From Odobenus rosmarus divergens (Eukaryota; Chordata; Mammalia; Carnivora; Odobenidae): 64,000 nucleotides of DNA. Shown piece after piece: positions 50,913-62,200 of this stretch (positions within the stretch are counted from its first letter, which is position 1; each line of letters begins with the position of its first letter). The stretch is from assembly GCF_000321225.1 (NCBI RefSeq), contig NW_004452181.1:372001-436000 (forward strand), read 5' to 3'. The notes under the pieces are model-generated. The model searched no databases. It worked only from the letters and a program-made list of their open reading frames with translations, and was not told the DNA's origin. The position numbers and the translations under genes are program-made.

Positions 50913-51130
50913 ATTTGAAGAGTGAGACAGAACGTACCAGATGCATACTTCTCTACTCCTTTCTTCTACCACTTGCCCCCCCTTCAACTTCAGTTATCCA
51001 CGCTTATCTTTCATTGTTCTCATCATGCTTCATTTATTTCTAAAGGGTCTAGGAATGACATGTTGCTATTTTGAGGCCCTCCTTCCCCCATCCCTGACAT
51101 GCATGTACATGCGCCTATGAGCATGAACAT
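50913..51130. other. Unassigned DNA
   Basis: Nothing recognised. Confidence 0.3.
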
Positions 51131-51135
51131 GCAGA

Positions 51136-51177
51136 CACCCAGACACACACACAGACACACACACACACACACACACT
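51136..51177. repeat. (CA)n microsatellite
   Basis: CACCCAGACACACACACAGA followed by about 11 CA units. Impure left half, purer right half. Confidence 0.95.
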
Positions 51178-52019
51178 GGCTAGAGTTGTGGAGATGGTAC
51201 AGAGATGCCTTGGATTTTCTGCATCAAGCCTGCCTCTCAAATGGAGAGGAGCTAACCCCACAGGAAGAGAGGTCTGAGGACACAGTGGGGAAGGCTTAGG
51301 CAGAGGGAACTGTGGGTGGAAGAGGGTCTGGAATCATCTAAATTAATCCCCTACACAGCTTTCGATTTGAGAGCCCATTCCCCAGGCCCAGTACTGCTGT
51401 TCCCCAAACTTTCTTTTCTTCCATGAGGGATGGTGAACAGCATCATAGGGTGAGGGGTGGGATGAGGAATTTGTCACTGTCACTGAAATCAGCCTAAACC
51501 ACTCCCCTCTGTACCAGAAAGACCTACACACAAAGGGCCAGTCAAACTTAGCTCTTCAGTGCTCCCCAATCACCAATGTGCTTCTTTCCAGACTGCAATT
51601 ATAAATTTGAACTGAACAGATATATATTTTTTTTGAACAGATATATTATATGGAAATGCTTTAAAACATTATTAGGAACAGCTTTTGCATTAGTGGTAAT
51701 AAATCCATACCTGCAGTCACTTCTCATTTCTGTCTAACTCTTTGATAACGTGAAAAATGTAAATTCTGTTCCAGTGTAAATTTGGATAAGTGGATTGGTG
51801 CCCTCCTCCCTTCACTGTTCTGCTCTTCTCCCTTCTAGTCCACTTGTCCCATTCCCCCAGGCCTGTCCACAGCACCATTCAGAATGGAGATAGGAGAGCT
51901 CAAACCTCCGAGCCTTGACTCTGACCTCAAATCCACTGCATGATCTTGAAGGACTTAGGTACACTTGGTACCTTAGGTACTTGGTACTGAGAAGGCTGCT
52001 TCTCAGATGGCTCTCAACC
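51178..52019. other. Unassigned DNA
   Basis: CTTAGGTACACTTGGTACC and CTTAGGTACTTGGTACTGAG at about 51954-51992 form a small tandem repeat around GGTAC. No transposon or gene recognised. Confidence 0.4.
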
Positions 52020-52558
52020 ATCCCTGCCTCCTGGTATTCATGCCCTGTGCATGGATTGGACCTAGTGACTTGTTTCTAATGATTAGAATACCATGAAAGT
52101 GATGAGAATGTCACTCTGAAGGTTAGATTATAAAAGGCTCTGATGTTCATCTTGCTGGCACTCTTTCTCTTGCCTTCCTGGCTTGCTGGCTTTGATGAAG
52201 CAGGCTGCCATGGTGGAGAAACTCACATGGCAAGGACCCAAGAGTATCCTCTGGTTAACAGCCAGTGAGGAACTGAGATCCTCTGTCTGATGGCCTGTGA
52301 AGAACTGAATCCTGCCAGCACCGCTGTGTGAGCTTGGAAGCGGGTCCTGCTTCATGGGAACCTTGAGATGACCATAGCTCCAGTTGCCATCTGGCCTGCA
52401 GCCTGTGAGAGAGCCTGAAGCCGCCCCAGCTAAGCCATGCCCAGGTTCCTGGTCCACAGAGAACGGAAAATAATAGAGATAATAATAAAGAATAAATGTG
52501 TGTTGTTTGAAGCTGCTAAGTTTTGGGGTAATTTGTTACACACCAGTAGATAACGAAC
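52020..52558 (+). mobile_element. MLT1-type MaLR LTR, plus
   Basis: CCTCCTGGTATTCATGCCCT, GACCTAGTGACTTGTTTCTA-ATGATTAGAATACC, ATTATAAAAGGCTCTGATGT, GAGCTTGGAAGCGGGTCCTG, GCAGCCTGTGAGAGAGCCTG and GTGTTGTTTGAAGCTGCTAA-GTTTTGGGG, ending at TACACACCAGTAGATAACGA. Clear MLT1B/C-like order. Solo LTR. Confidence 0.92.
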
Positions 52559-52689
52559 ATGCCTTTAATGTCACCGATCTGTAAAATGGAAACTTTCCCA
52601 CCAGTCCTCCTAAGTATAGCAGGAAGAATAAGGTACTAAGACACATTTCAATAGTGAAACCTTATTCTGGTTGCATCAATAGTAGTCAA
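52559..52689. other. Unassigned, weak MIR trace
   Basis: GATCTGTAAAATGGAAACTT near 52579 resembles the MIR central word ATCTGTAAAATGGGGA. Too short to call. Confidence 0.35.
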
Positions 52690-52870
52690 CCATTGATTTC
52701 TTCCAGAAATACCTAGTGAGCACCGATTATGGTCAGATGCTGCACTGTGAACGTAGGCTACAGAAATGAATATGACATCTTCGTTTCCTTCGATTAGGTC
52801 ATGGTCTTGTGAGGGAAGTGATATACAGATTGGAAACAGAGTGAAACACCGTATATTAAATGTTCTGAAA
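52690..52870 (-). mobile_element. L2 LINE 3' end, antisense
   Basis: AGAAATACCTAGTGAGCACC, ATGCTGCACTGTGAACGTAG, GGCTACAGAAATGAATATGA, TTAGGTCATGGTCTTGTGAG and GGAAGTGATATACAGATTGG follow antisense L2 (GAGCACCTACTATGTGCC..., GGATACAGAAATGAATAAGAC...). Confidence 0.7.
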
Positions 52871-53689
52871 TATCCTCAAAATGATTTGGAAGCCCAGGTG
52901 CCAAATACAACCTCATATAACAAAATTGCTCACCAAAGTAGGAATAATTCTTGGAAATCTTCAGGGATTTCCTGTTTATCATTTCCCACTGAGGGAACCA
53001 ACCAGAAGAAAATGAGTTTAAATAGGACAGAAGGGTTAGAATTGGATAAGACGGTTGAGTACAATCCTAAAGTGTGTTCATGATGCACTCTGGTCCTAGG
53101 ACATACTTTCAATAGGGATCCCCTTCAACATCACCTATCCAGACACTTGGCTCTGGCCCCATCATGTACTCCATCTGCAGCAACCCCTGTCCTTAACACT
53201 ATTCCTAATCCTTCCAGTGTTTTCTGTGGCTTCTCCCTCTCACCTGACCTTTAAGAGCCCCTGGAATCTGAACCACATATTCCAGCACCATACTCTCTTT
53301 TGTTTCACAAATATTGTTTGTTCCTTTATTCACTCCTTTTTTCAATAAAAGGGAAACAGAGGCTCCAGCCCCACCCAGAAGGGTAGAGCAAATGCTGGGC
53401 TTCAGAAAGAGTGGGCTAAAAAGAGTATCTGTGGAAAATGTGTTTGAGAAGTTCTTAGTCCCCCAGAGTCCCTCCAGTACCCAGCTTCACACCATGACAG
53501 GAGAAGGGAAGTTTAGTCTTTGTATAAATTGAACCCCGGAGGCCCAAACGGCATCACTGGCCACAACAGAGGATGGGTGGTGGTGGTGCCTTAGGGAAAA
53601 CAGTGACTGAATGAGGAACATGCATAGCCTACATCATAGCTTCGTTGCTTCCATATGATGAGACTTGGTTTGGTTTTCTGCATCCCTGA
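52871..53689. other. Unassigned DNA
   Basis: A plus frame of 105 codons (52766-53083) begins in L2-derived sequence and has no recognised domain. No transposon recognised in the rest. Confidence 0.4.
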
Positions 53690-54010
53690 CCTCTTATATA
53701 TCCAGCTTTAACTGCCTGCAGAACATCTCTGCTTGGAGATTCTAGCATTACTGCAATCACAACCATGCCAACCCATGCAAGTTCCCTCAGCATCATTTGG
53801 TCCCCAGACATCCAAGCACAATGTGTACCAGGACCTTTGCACTGGCTGTTCTCTCTCTGCCAGGAATGCTCTCTCCATGTATTGGCATGGCCTGCTCACT
53901 CTTCCACCTTAAATCTTTGCTCAGATTTCACCTTCCTAATGTGTCCCCCTTTGATCTTCCTTTTTTAAAATCCCTTCCCCCAACCTTGAACAGCACTTGG
54001 TAAATAATTG
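53690..54010 (+). mobile_element. L2 LINE 3' region
   Basis: ACCAGGACCTTTGCACTGGC, TCTCTGCCAGGAATGCTCTC, TTAAATCTTTGCTCAGATTT-CACCTTCC and TGAACAGCACTTGGTAAATA follow L2 (GGGCCTTTGCACTTGCTGTTCCCTCTGCCTGGAATGCTC..., TCAAATGTCACCTCC). Confidence 0.8.
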
Positions 54011-54076
54011 TCTGTCAGTTACATGTTTTTAAAATGAGGTGGAGCGCTTGAACAGAAGCTGGAAACCCATATATTT

Positions 54077-54154
54077 GTGTGTGTGTGTGTAGTAATATAT
54101 TTATATATTAATTATATACATATATTTATATATCACTTATATATATAAATAAAG
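54077..54154. repeat. (GT)n and (TA)-rich low-complexity tract
   Basis: GTGTGTGTGTGTGTAG is followed by about 65 bases of nearly pure A/T (ATATATTTATATATTAATTA, TATATAAATAAA). It sits at the 3' end of the outer antisense L1 and may derive from its tail. Confidence 0.9.
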
Positions 54155-55546
54155 TTTGCCATTTTAACCATTTTTAAGTGTATAGTTCAGTGGCGTTAAG
54201 TACATTCAGAATGTTGTCAGCCATCACTGTTACGTTTCTAAAACTTTTTCCATCATCTCAAACTGAAACTCTGGGTCCATTAAACAATAACTCCCTTAAG
54301 ATATTTGCAAATGGCATATCTGATAAAGGACTAATATCTAAAATACATAAAGAACTCATACAACTCAACACCAAAGAAACAATCCAATTAAAAAATGGGC
54401 AGAGGAACTGAATAGATATTTTTCAAAGAAGACATATAGATAGCCAACAGAAACATGAAAAGATGCTCAATATCACTAATCATCAGAGAAATGCAAATCA
54501 AAACCACAATGAAATATCATTTCATACCACTTAGAATAGCTAATATCAAAGATAAGAAATAACAAGTGTTGGTGAACATACGGAGAAAAAGGAACCTTTC
54601 TGCACTGTTAGCAGGAATGTAAATTGGTGCAGCTACAATGGAAAACAGTATGGAAGTCCCTCAAAAAATTAAAAATAAGAAAACCATATATTTCCAGTAA
54701 TTCTGCTGGGTATTTACCCAAAGAAAACAAAAACACTAATTCAAAAAGTTATATGCACCCCTATTTTTATTGCAGTATTATTTACAATGGCCAAGATATG
54801 GAAGCAACCTAGGTATCATCAATAGATGAATAGATAAAGAGGATGTGGTATATACATATAATGGAATATTACCCAGCCATGAAAAAGAAAGATCTTGCCA
54901 TTTGCAAGGGTATGGATGGTCCTGGAGGGTATTCTGCTAAAGTGAAATAAATCAGACAAAGACAAATACCATATGATTTCACTTTCATATGAAATCTAAA
55001 AACCAAAACAAATGAACAAACAAAAAATAAGAACAGACTCATAAATAGAGAACAAACTGGTGTTTGCAGAAGGAAGGGGGTGAGCGGATGGGTGAAACAG
55101 GTGAGGGGGATTAAGTCACGGCGATGAAAAGCATAGTATAAGGAATATACTCAACAATATGATAGTAAATTTGTATGGTGATCGATGGTGACCACACTTA
55201 TCGTGGTGAGCAATGCATAATGTATACAGTCCTCAAATACCATGTATATTGTATGTCAACTATACTTCAATTTAAAAAAAGAGAAGAAACAGTAACTCCC
55301 TATTTCCCTCATCCCCTCAGCTCCTGGAAACCACCATTCTACTTTGTGTCTCTATGAATTTAACTACTCTGTCTACCTCATGTAAGTGGAATCTTTAATA
55401 TAGTTTTGTCCTTTTGCATCTGGCTTATTTCACTTAGCATAATGTTGTAGCAGGTGTCAGAATTTCCTTCCTTTTTAGAGTTGAATGATACTCTCTTGTA
55501 CATATATCACATTTTGTTTATCCATTCATCTACTTATGGTGGAAAC
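54150..55546 (-). mobile_element. Older L1 LINE, antisense, split by a plus-strand L1
   Basis: Left part 54150-54296: CATTTTTAAGTGTATAGTTC, AGTGGCGTTAAGTACATTCA, AACTGAAACTCTGGGTCCAT. Right part from 55302: CAGCTCCTGGAAACCACCAT, CTACTTTGTGTCTCTATGAA, TTTCACTTAGCATAATGTTG, GTCAGAATTTCCTTCCTTTT, TTGTTTATCCATTCATCTAC. Together they read continuously as an antisense L1 3' UTR and end of ORF2, paralogous to 22490-22900. Confidence 0.9.
54297..55286 (+). mobile_element. L1 LINE 3' fragment, plus strand, nested in antisense L1
   Basis: Plus-strand ORF2 end: the frame at about 54316-54410 translates to ISDKGLISKIHKELIQLN, a classic L1 ORF2 motif. Then GAGAAATGCAAATCAAAACC, CTACAATGGAAAACAGTATG, GGCCAAGATATGGAAGCAAC, GGAATATTACCCAGCCATGA, and a 3' UTR ending in an A-rich tail. 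Target-site duplication AAACAATAACTCCCT (54282-54296) and AAACAGTAACTCCCT (55287-55301), one mismatch, taken from the outer L1. Confidence 0.95.
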
Positions 55547-56290
55547 CTCTGTTTTTTTTCAGAGATCATGCCCAAAGGACTATAGTGTGGGATGGCAGGT
55601 GGGCCTGGTCACCCCTTATGTTCCTCTTGATGGGTAAGAGCCACTGAGTTGTTTCTCCTATGGATTTGTGGTGATTAGTCACTAAGGGAGAGGGATTTCT
55701 GGACAATTAGAGGAAGCCCTCAAATTTGGGGTATGAAGTTACTTTTCTTTCTCTGGCACTACAGTGGAAGCTGGAGATAGAAAGAATTTAATGAAAGCTG
55801 TGAGGATGAGTTATTTACTTTATGGTTCATGAATAAGAACAAATGGACTCTATGTCTCCAAACATTATTTATATCAGTTCTTCATTGAATAGGTGACTTC
55901 AGGCTAAATGCTAAAACCAAAACAAAACCTGAAATTAAAAGCAACTATAGCTAAGAAAAACTGAGAAATCACCTTGCTAGAGATACCAAGAGGGCTTACA
56001 CTGGGTTTCTGGAGTGCAGTGCCCAAGCTGCTATGGGAGCTGGGCTAGCTGGGTGCTTTCTGGTGCCCCTCAGAGGGCATTCACATTCACTCAGGTGTGG
56101 TACCCCTTCATCTTCTCTCATCCCACCTTGTTTTGTGTTCTGTTTTCACCTAATAATGTATCCGGGGATGATTGTAATTTTAAAGAAACATATATCAGTT
56201 TTTCTTCTGTGTTGACCTTGAAACCCCAGTTTATGTATAGTTTATTCCTTCTTGGATGTATTTGATGTAGTTCTGGGCACTGAGAGTGCT
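55547..56290. other. Unassigned DNA
   Basis: Unique-looking; no transposon or gene recognised. A plus frame of 83 codons from 56014 has no recognised domain. Confidence 0.4.
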
Positions 56291-57180
56291 TCTTAAGACA
56301 ATGAAGTGAGTCCTAAACACCCTCCTGCCTACTTTCTTGGGGCCTTCCTCTTTCTCTCCATGAGCTACCAAGGCCTGATAGAGCATATAAGGGTAGCCAC
56401 CTACCTGCCTCCCAGGTAAGGCCTTTCCGCATTGCTCTCCCTCCCTGAAGGCAGGACAACCTGGGTGAGAGTCTGGTTCCCTGCTTTGCACCAATGTGTT
56501 GTGAGAAGAGCATCCTTTGACTGTTAATGGGCAAGATGTGGAAGAAAAGGAGAAAACTGATAAATTATTTCAGAGAGGGTGTTTGGAACTTGAGATTCAG
56601 GAGAACTGAATCTCTATGAGAACTTGGGGAGATCCTAAAAACACCCCCACAATCATGGAATTTGGAAGGGAGAAGGGGCCTCCAGTTAGGCTGTAGATGT
56701 GCTCTCCCACGGAAACACATTGGGTCTAGGGTCCTATTAGGACAGGATTGCACTCCAGTTACATGGGGCTTTGACAGGCTTCCGTGGGCTGCCTGGGACT
56801 CTAACCACCACGCACAACATGGTTTCTATGGGAAAATGCATTTTGAGTACCAGAAAACTGACATACACTCAAAGTTTTGGAACAGAGCCCGCCCTTAAGT
56901 TGGAGACTGCTTGAATACCACATTCACAGTTAAATTATATACATAGGCCTATTTTTAAGACATATGCCTATTTCAGCTTACGTAACAATGGGAATTGGAA
57001 GAAAGAATTGATAAAAGTAGAAAATCGTGTTCTTGGTGGGAAAGGGGGAAGATGTGAACATTCACTATGTAGAACACATTGAGTTCTGCATGAAAGGAGA
57101 GTAGAAAACACAGAGGGAATGCCTAAAATATTCTCTAGGTTTGTGTGGTTCACCCATGTGGGCTTTCTTTGAAGTAGCTC
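56291..57180. other. Unassigned DNA
   Basis: Short frames on both strands without recognisable product. No transposon seen. Confidence 0.4.
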
Positions 57181-58284
57181 CACACACATACAGTTCTTAA
57201 TTTTGAGACCAATGGTTGAATTCTATAGTAACAAAGAAGTTTGAATTAAATTAAGAGGTCAAGGTATGACCATAGCCTGCATTTTATAGGCTATGCCCGA
57301 GTCATGAAGGGCCATTAGTCTCCTGTCTCCCTTTGGTCTGTGGGCTTCCAGGATGGTGGATAATGAACTCTTCCAGTGCCAGACCTAGAGTCCCTTGTCC
57401 CAAATGGGCCCAACCTGCAGGAGGCAGTGATAGCTTTGCACAGGACCATGCCTTGGTGTCTGTTTTCCAGAGCTGTCAGTAACTGAAGGTCAACACTCAT
57501 ATCTATTTGTCACCAACCCAGTGCTTAAAACTCTGGGTACCCTGGCTCTACAAATGAACTAACTTAAATTCACTTCATTTTACTTTACTTCAAATAATCG
57601 AACCCAGTAATTCATGAAGTTAAAGTAATTCATTTTAATTTAACTACTGTAAATCAACAGATCAGCTCAGGTGAGAATTGAATTCAATACCCCAAACATT
57701 GATTTAACCACTCTAGTTGGCCGGTACTATGTTCTTAACTCTGGAAAATCATGAAGATGGTTCAGTTGGCCTTTGGGTTAGGAGAGAGCTGTGGGATGAA
57801 TATTCTCCTCTTCTCCAACTGTGTGTATTTTATTCATAGACTGCCCTTGTATTCTAGACAGAAATAACTAATATAAATGCTGTGAATTTAAGAAACAGTT
57901 TTAGTTCTGATTCATACCTCGAGTTTGGAATAGAGTAGTTGGTGTCTCATAACAAAAAGAAAGAAATGGAGGAAAAGAGGGCAGGACTGGTATCAGAATT
58001 CTGGGGGAAAGCTGGCTCTTCTCCATGGCGTGCTCACTGTGTCACCCACACCCATTCCCTGTGCTCAATGAGGAGGTGGCTTCCACACCCAAGGAGGAAA
58101 GATTCTTTCGGTGTGTGTAACTTCTCCTTGTCTGACCTTTTCATTAGCACAGGCCTGTTTCCCATGGGAGTAGCTACCCAAATCGAGAAGGATGGATCTG
58201 TGTGCTGATAGTAGGGGCAGTGAGGAAAGGAGGGAGTTAGGTATGGATGCTTTCTTGCATCCTGATCATCATAGAGATGAAGGA
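57181..58284. other. Unassigned DNA, AT-rich at 57540-57720
   Basis: TTCATTTTACTTTACTTCAA and AAGTTAAAGTAATTCATTTT-AATTTAAC form an AT-rich patch with imperfect internal repeats of TTCATTTTA. No transposon or gene recognised. Confidence 0.4.
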
Positions 58285-58400
58285 ACTCCAGCAGAATGGC
58301 AAGAATGCTGGGCTCTGGGTTGAGGCCTCAGTTCTGGTTCTTGTTCTGTTAAAAACCAGCTGGGTGATCTTGTGCGAATCACTTGCCTTTTGTGGCAAGC
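58285..58400 (+). mobile_element. MIR SINE, partial
   Basis: AATGCTGGGCTCTGGGTTGA, GGCCTCAGTTCTGGTTCTTG and AGCTGGGTGATCTTGTGCGA-ATCACTTGCC match the MIR head and core (GTTCTAGTCCTGGCTCTGCC..., CTGTGTGACCTTGGGCAAGTCACTT). Confidence 0.75.
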
Positions 58401-58721
58401 TGCTTGGCAATGTGTCTTTTAACTCTATAATCGGAACCAGTGGTGGTAACTGTGGGAGGAGAGATAAGCTTGCCTGTATTCCTGGGTGTAGCTTCTGCTG
58501 GCTCCAGCAGTGGACAGCTGGAGATGGTACAGCCGTTAGCCTGTAGCTCTTCAGTTTCTGTATCAGTCCCAACTCAGCTGGTTAGCTTTTAGGCACTTGG
58601 CCCCATGAGCCAGTTGAATCTGAAATTGATGGTGTGGTTGTGCCCCTGGATTTCATTGTTAAAGTTTTTTCTTAAATACCAGCAGGCCCATCTCTGCCTG
58701 TCAGAGCCATCATCATACTAT
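58401..58721. other. Unassigned DNA
   Basis: Nothing recognised. Confidence 0.3.
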
Positions 58722-58890
58722 GAATATGTGCCAGGCTCTGTATTAATCATTTGCCATTCGTTGCCCTGTTTAGTCTTCAGAACTGTTCCATTGGGAGGTA
58801 CTCTCCCTATTTTCCAAATGAAGAACAAGCTGGATACCAGCTGATAGCCACCTGATTCTGAAACTCATTCCTTTAAGCCCTAATGATATA
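58722..58890 (-). mobile_element. MIR SINE, antisense
   Basis: GTGCCAGGCTCTGTATTAAT, CTTCAGAACTGTTCCATTGG, GAGGTACTCTCCCTATTTTC-CAAATGAAGAA and CTGATTCTGAAACTCATTCC follow antisense MIR (GTGCCAGGCACTGTGCTAAG..., GAGGTAGGTACTATTATTATCCCCATTTT). Confidence 0.75.
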
Positions 58891-59773
58891 ATCCTCAAGA
58901 CGGGTTTCTGCTGCCGTTTTCTACCTCGTCATCTAGTTCTTTGGATGGCACACATGCTGTCTTGAAGTCCAGGACACTTGGGCTTGCCTTTGACTCTCTG
59001 GCAACTTTTTTCCTAGACTCTGTGAGCCTGGACCCTGTTCCTTGAGTCCCAAGATAATGAGAGCCAGTTTTCTGGCTCTACATGAACCACACCTTCTTGC
59101 CAGGATGCTGCCCGCCCCCCGAATTTGATAGCACCTGCCATCTGGCTCATCCTGCTGGCCCTCCCCATCCTCTGAACTGTAGTCCTGGGAATATCAGGGC
59201 TCACTGGAGCTAAGGGTGACTTCATCACAGCTCTTTGGGGCTCTTCATCACTGATTTGAGGTTGGCCCTCTAGGTCTCTAAGTGTTCTTAGCCCTCTTGT
59301 GGGCATCCTTGCCTTTGCCACCTGCTCACTACTGAGAGCTCAGCACAGATCCACCAGAGTTTACTTGACTTATGACGTCTGGGGCCTGAGGGAAAGAACT
59401 TAGGGAAATGTGGTAGTCCAGGCCCAGACTGGAAGGTGACCGCAGGGGTCAAGCCAGCAGTAGGCAGTAGTTGCACAACAGAGCTTCAAAAATACACCTT
59501 TTGTTTTATTCACATGTTACTTTCTACTCTCACTTACTTCTTTGCTTGTGGAGAGCTCTTGAGCACAGAGCCCCAGGGAGGAGAGGCCTTTTCACTGAGG
59601 TGGCCCAGTCTTGTTCTGCCTGTGCTCCCCTTAGGATTTGGTTGTTTTCCATCTTAATTATGCTCCTTACATCAGTGGCTGGCGGGCACACAACCTTTAA
59701 AGGAGTTTATCTTAAAAACCCACTCTCTCCTGAGAGAAACAGTCTATTTGGAACTGTGAGACTTCCAGGGATT
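58891..59773. other. Unassigned DNA
   Basis: Open frames on both strands (102 codons antisense ending near 59013, 111 codons plus from 59471) lack recognisable domains. No transposon seen. Confidence 0.4.
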
Positions 59774-59800
59774 GTGTGTGTGTATGTGTGTGTGTGTATA
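59774..59800. repeat. (GT)n microsatellite, impure
   Basis: TTGTGTGTGTGTATGTGTGT-GTGTGTATA, one A interruption. Confidence 0.9.
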
Positions 59801-60300
59801 GGCTAGAGTGGGGGTGGTGGTAGCTGCTTTCTTGCTTACTGTTACTTTGGGTAAGTCAGAGCTGAGGTCTCTGGGCATAATTATATGCCCCCTAGCCTTG
59901 AGTCTCATCAAGCACACAGGCTTCTGCTTGTGATACTACTATTGAATCAACTGGGGACAGTAATGATAACTGCGAAGGGGAACCAGGGCTTGAGGGTTAA
60001 ATGAATGACAGCACCATGAGTGTAGGTTACATTTGCCTAATTTAGTGATTAATTGTAACATATTTCTTTGGATTGAGATTTTTAAGACCTCTGACTGAAT
60101 AGAGCTATCATCCTGCAGAAGTAACAGCTTATAATTATCAGTCATTCACATTTTAGTATAAATCGACACACAACTCAATTACCAAGTGCAAGGTCTTTCC
60201 ATATCTAGGAGAACTGTTAGATAATCCATTCTTTACATTTTGATTTACTCACTTGGTAACTTTTTTTTTTTTTAAGCTCTGTGTATTCTGTCCTATACAG
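59801..60300. other. Unassigned DNA ending in a polypyrimidine tract
   Basis: AT-rich. The last 40 bases contain a 13-T run at 60261-60273 and TGTATTCTGTCCTATACAG, which looks like a splice acceptor. Confidence 0.35.
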
Positions 60301-60415
60301 GGAGACCAAGCAAAGAAAAAGAGCTGGTCCCTTGAGGAAGTAGTTGGGGACCTGGAATCACTCAAGGAAACAATAGAGCATGACAAAGATAAATTACAGT
60401 TAGGAGCTAGGCCAG
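60301..60415 (+). other. Possible coding exon, weak
   Basis: A 115-base segment preceded by a T-rich tract and TCCTATACAG (acceptor-like) and followed by GGCCAG then GTGTTA (donor-like). One frame is open and reads GDQAKKKSWSLEEVVGDL, then ESLKETIEHDKDKLQLG: a charged, amphipathic, coiled-coil-like composition unlike the surrounding random frames. I do not recognise the protein. The same frame continues past the donor and stops at a TAA near 60439. It could equally be a chance purine-rich open frame or a decayed repeat. Confidence 0.2.
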
Positions 60416-60719
60416 GTGTTATAGACATAGCTGCACATTAATGTTGAATGAAGCAGGTTTCAGTGGGGCTGAGATTAGCTCTAAGGAGGAGCTAAGATCT
60501 GCACTGGAATTTTATTCTTGGAATTAACCCAGATGAGGTTGATAGGATTAAAGTCAGGGTTAATAGTATAGAGTAAACATTGCAGAAGGAGAAAATGGGT
60601 AGACCATAGGAACTGGAGAAAGCAGAAGGCTTGCGTTACATATAAGGAAACACCTGCTGATTCTGTGATGGTGCTGTTGAGAGAAATCCCTTGTTCTTCT
60701 TTCCCAGCCTAACTGTCTG
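60416..60719. other. Unassigned DNA
   Basis: Purine-rich; no repeat or gene recognised. Confidence 0.35.
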
Positions 60720-60835
60720 ATTCATTCTTTCTTTAGCAATGTCCATCTCTTGTTTGATGCCACTTGGTGAGCAGGTATGATGCTCTGCTTTCACATAATA
60801 GGTGCTTAATTAATGATTGAATCAATGAAAAAAAG
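60720..60835 (+). mobile_element. L2 LINE 3' end, diverged
   Basis: CATTCTTTCTTTAGCAATGT and CTTTCACATAATAGGTGCTT-AATTAATGATTGAATCAATG resemble the L2 3' terminus (GCACATAGTAGGTGCTCAATAAATG...GAATGAATGAA). Confidence 0.65.
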
Positions 60836-61790
60836 AATCATGGATTGTTTTGAGCATATCTGCTGAACTACTTTGATTCTTCTGTACTAAAGTTGATTTA
60901 TCCCAAATCTGAAACTGGAAAGGAGGGATGATCTAATAACAAATGCCCCATTTCAACCCCTGGTCATGTTTCTATTCTCTGTCCATTTCTCATGAGCATT
61001 CACAGGGCCTCACTCAGAATCATTCAGACACAGCTCCTTTTGCCATTCATGTGCTTAGGTGCTGTGGAACAACGAGGCCAAGAAGATGCCACCCTTGCTC
61101 CTAAGGACTTAAAACTGGTTGTTAATTTTACATGAGGAGAAGTGAGGAATTTCCTTGGGAAAAAAGATCGACTCTATAATAAAATGTCATCCAGAATGCA
61201 TACTCTGATTTCTTTACTAAATATCAATGCTGTGACCCCTCATGAGATTATATCCTTGAGAAGGTGAACCACCTGAGAAAGAGGATTAGATATGCCTGAC
61301 CCATGTGATACTCTCTCCGGCCAAGGGTCCCTTCATCCCGCTGAGGATGGACTCCCCGATACAGCACAGGCACCAGGATCTCATGGAGGAATGCAGTGAC
61401 TCAGTGTCCCATTAGAATTCCATGGGCCCCAATTTGTCACCCATTCCTAAAACTTCTGGATGTGACTGTATGTGCAGTCCCACAGCTTCTCCAGGGCTAA
61501 AATGTGTTCATAATCTGTTATTCTCTCTTCTTGTTTCTCCCTAACCAGGAACACAGAATATTTAGATTTCTGTCAAACTCCTAAGAAGCTGACTTTCGAA
61601 TCTGCACTATCATTGCTCAGGTCTTTTCCTGCCTACCCAATGGCCATGCCAGGGGGCTGGACTGACTTTCACCAGGGTGCCTGAGAGGGGGAATGACTGC
61701 TTCCGGTATGCCATGCTGCTGACAACCGTGCCAGTCCTCCAGTCACTCTAGCTGGGTGAATATCAGGATGAGAAAGCAGCGCTGAAACTG
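60836..61790. other. Unassigned DNA
   Basis: No transposon or gene recognised over nearly 1 kb. Confidence 0.4.
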
Positions 61791-62200
61791 TGATGGCTTT
61801 ATAATTCAGTAAACGTCAAGTGGAACAGATTCAGAAGCATTAAAGCTCGTGTTGGAGAAACAGTGGACAAAATCAGACCCAGCCCAGGAGGTGAGGTCAC
61901 ACTAGTGTTGGGCAGAAGATGCCCAGGTTGAGTGGGACAACTTCCAGGAACAGAACTGCGTGGAATCCAAACTGGGAGAGTTAGGGGGAAAGAGGGCAGC
62001 TGGACGTAATTGTCATGGATGACATCTTGACAGAGAGCCCTTCTCAGCCATGCCATGGGGCTGATAAAATGCAGGGACATTTTATGGAGTCCTGTTTTGG
62101 GGGAAAGGTAGCTTTCTTCTGGGTTAGACCCCACCTTCCCTTTTCTTAGAGAGAGAAGTGATTGAGCCAGGGTTAGCATGCAGGGCTTAGGGCCAGGACT
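61791..62200. other. Unassigned DNA with a 126-codon antisense frame
   Basis: An antisense frame of 126 codons (62179 down to 61799) shows no recognisable domain and no splice or promoter context. It may be chance. Confidence 0.35.

Noticed and set aside
61799..62179. 126-codon antisense frame
   Set aside because: No domain, no supporting signals; length is within what chance gives in a 64 kb window.
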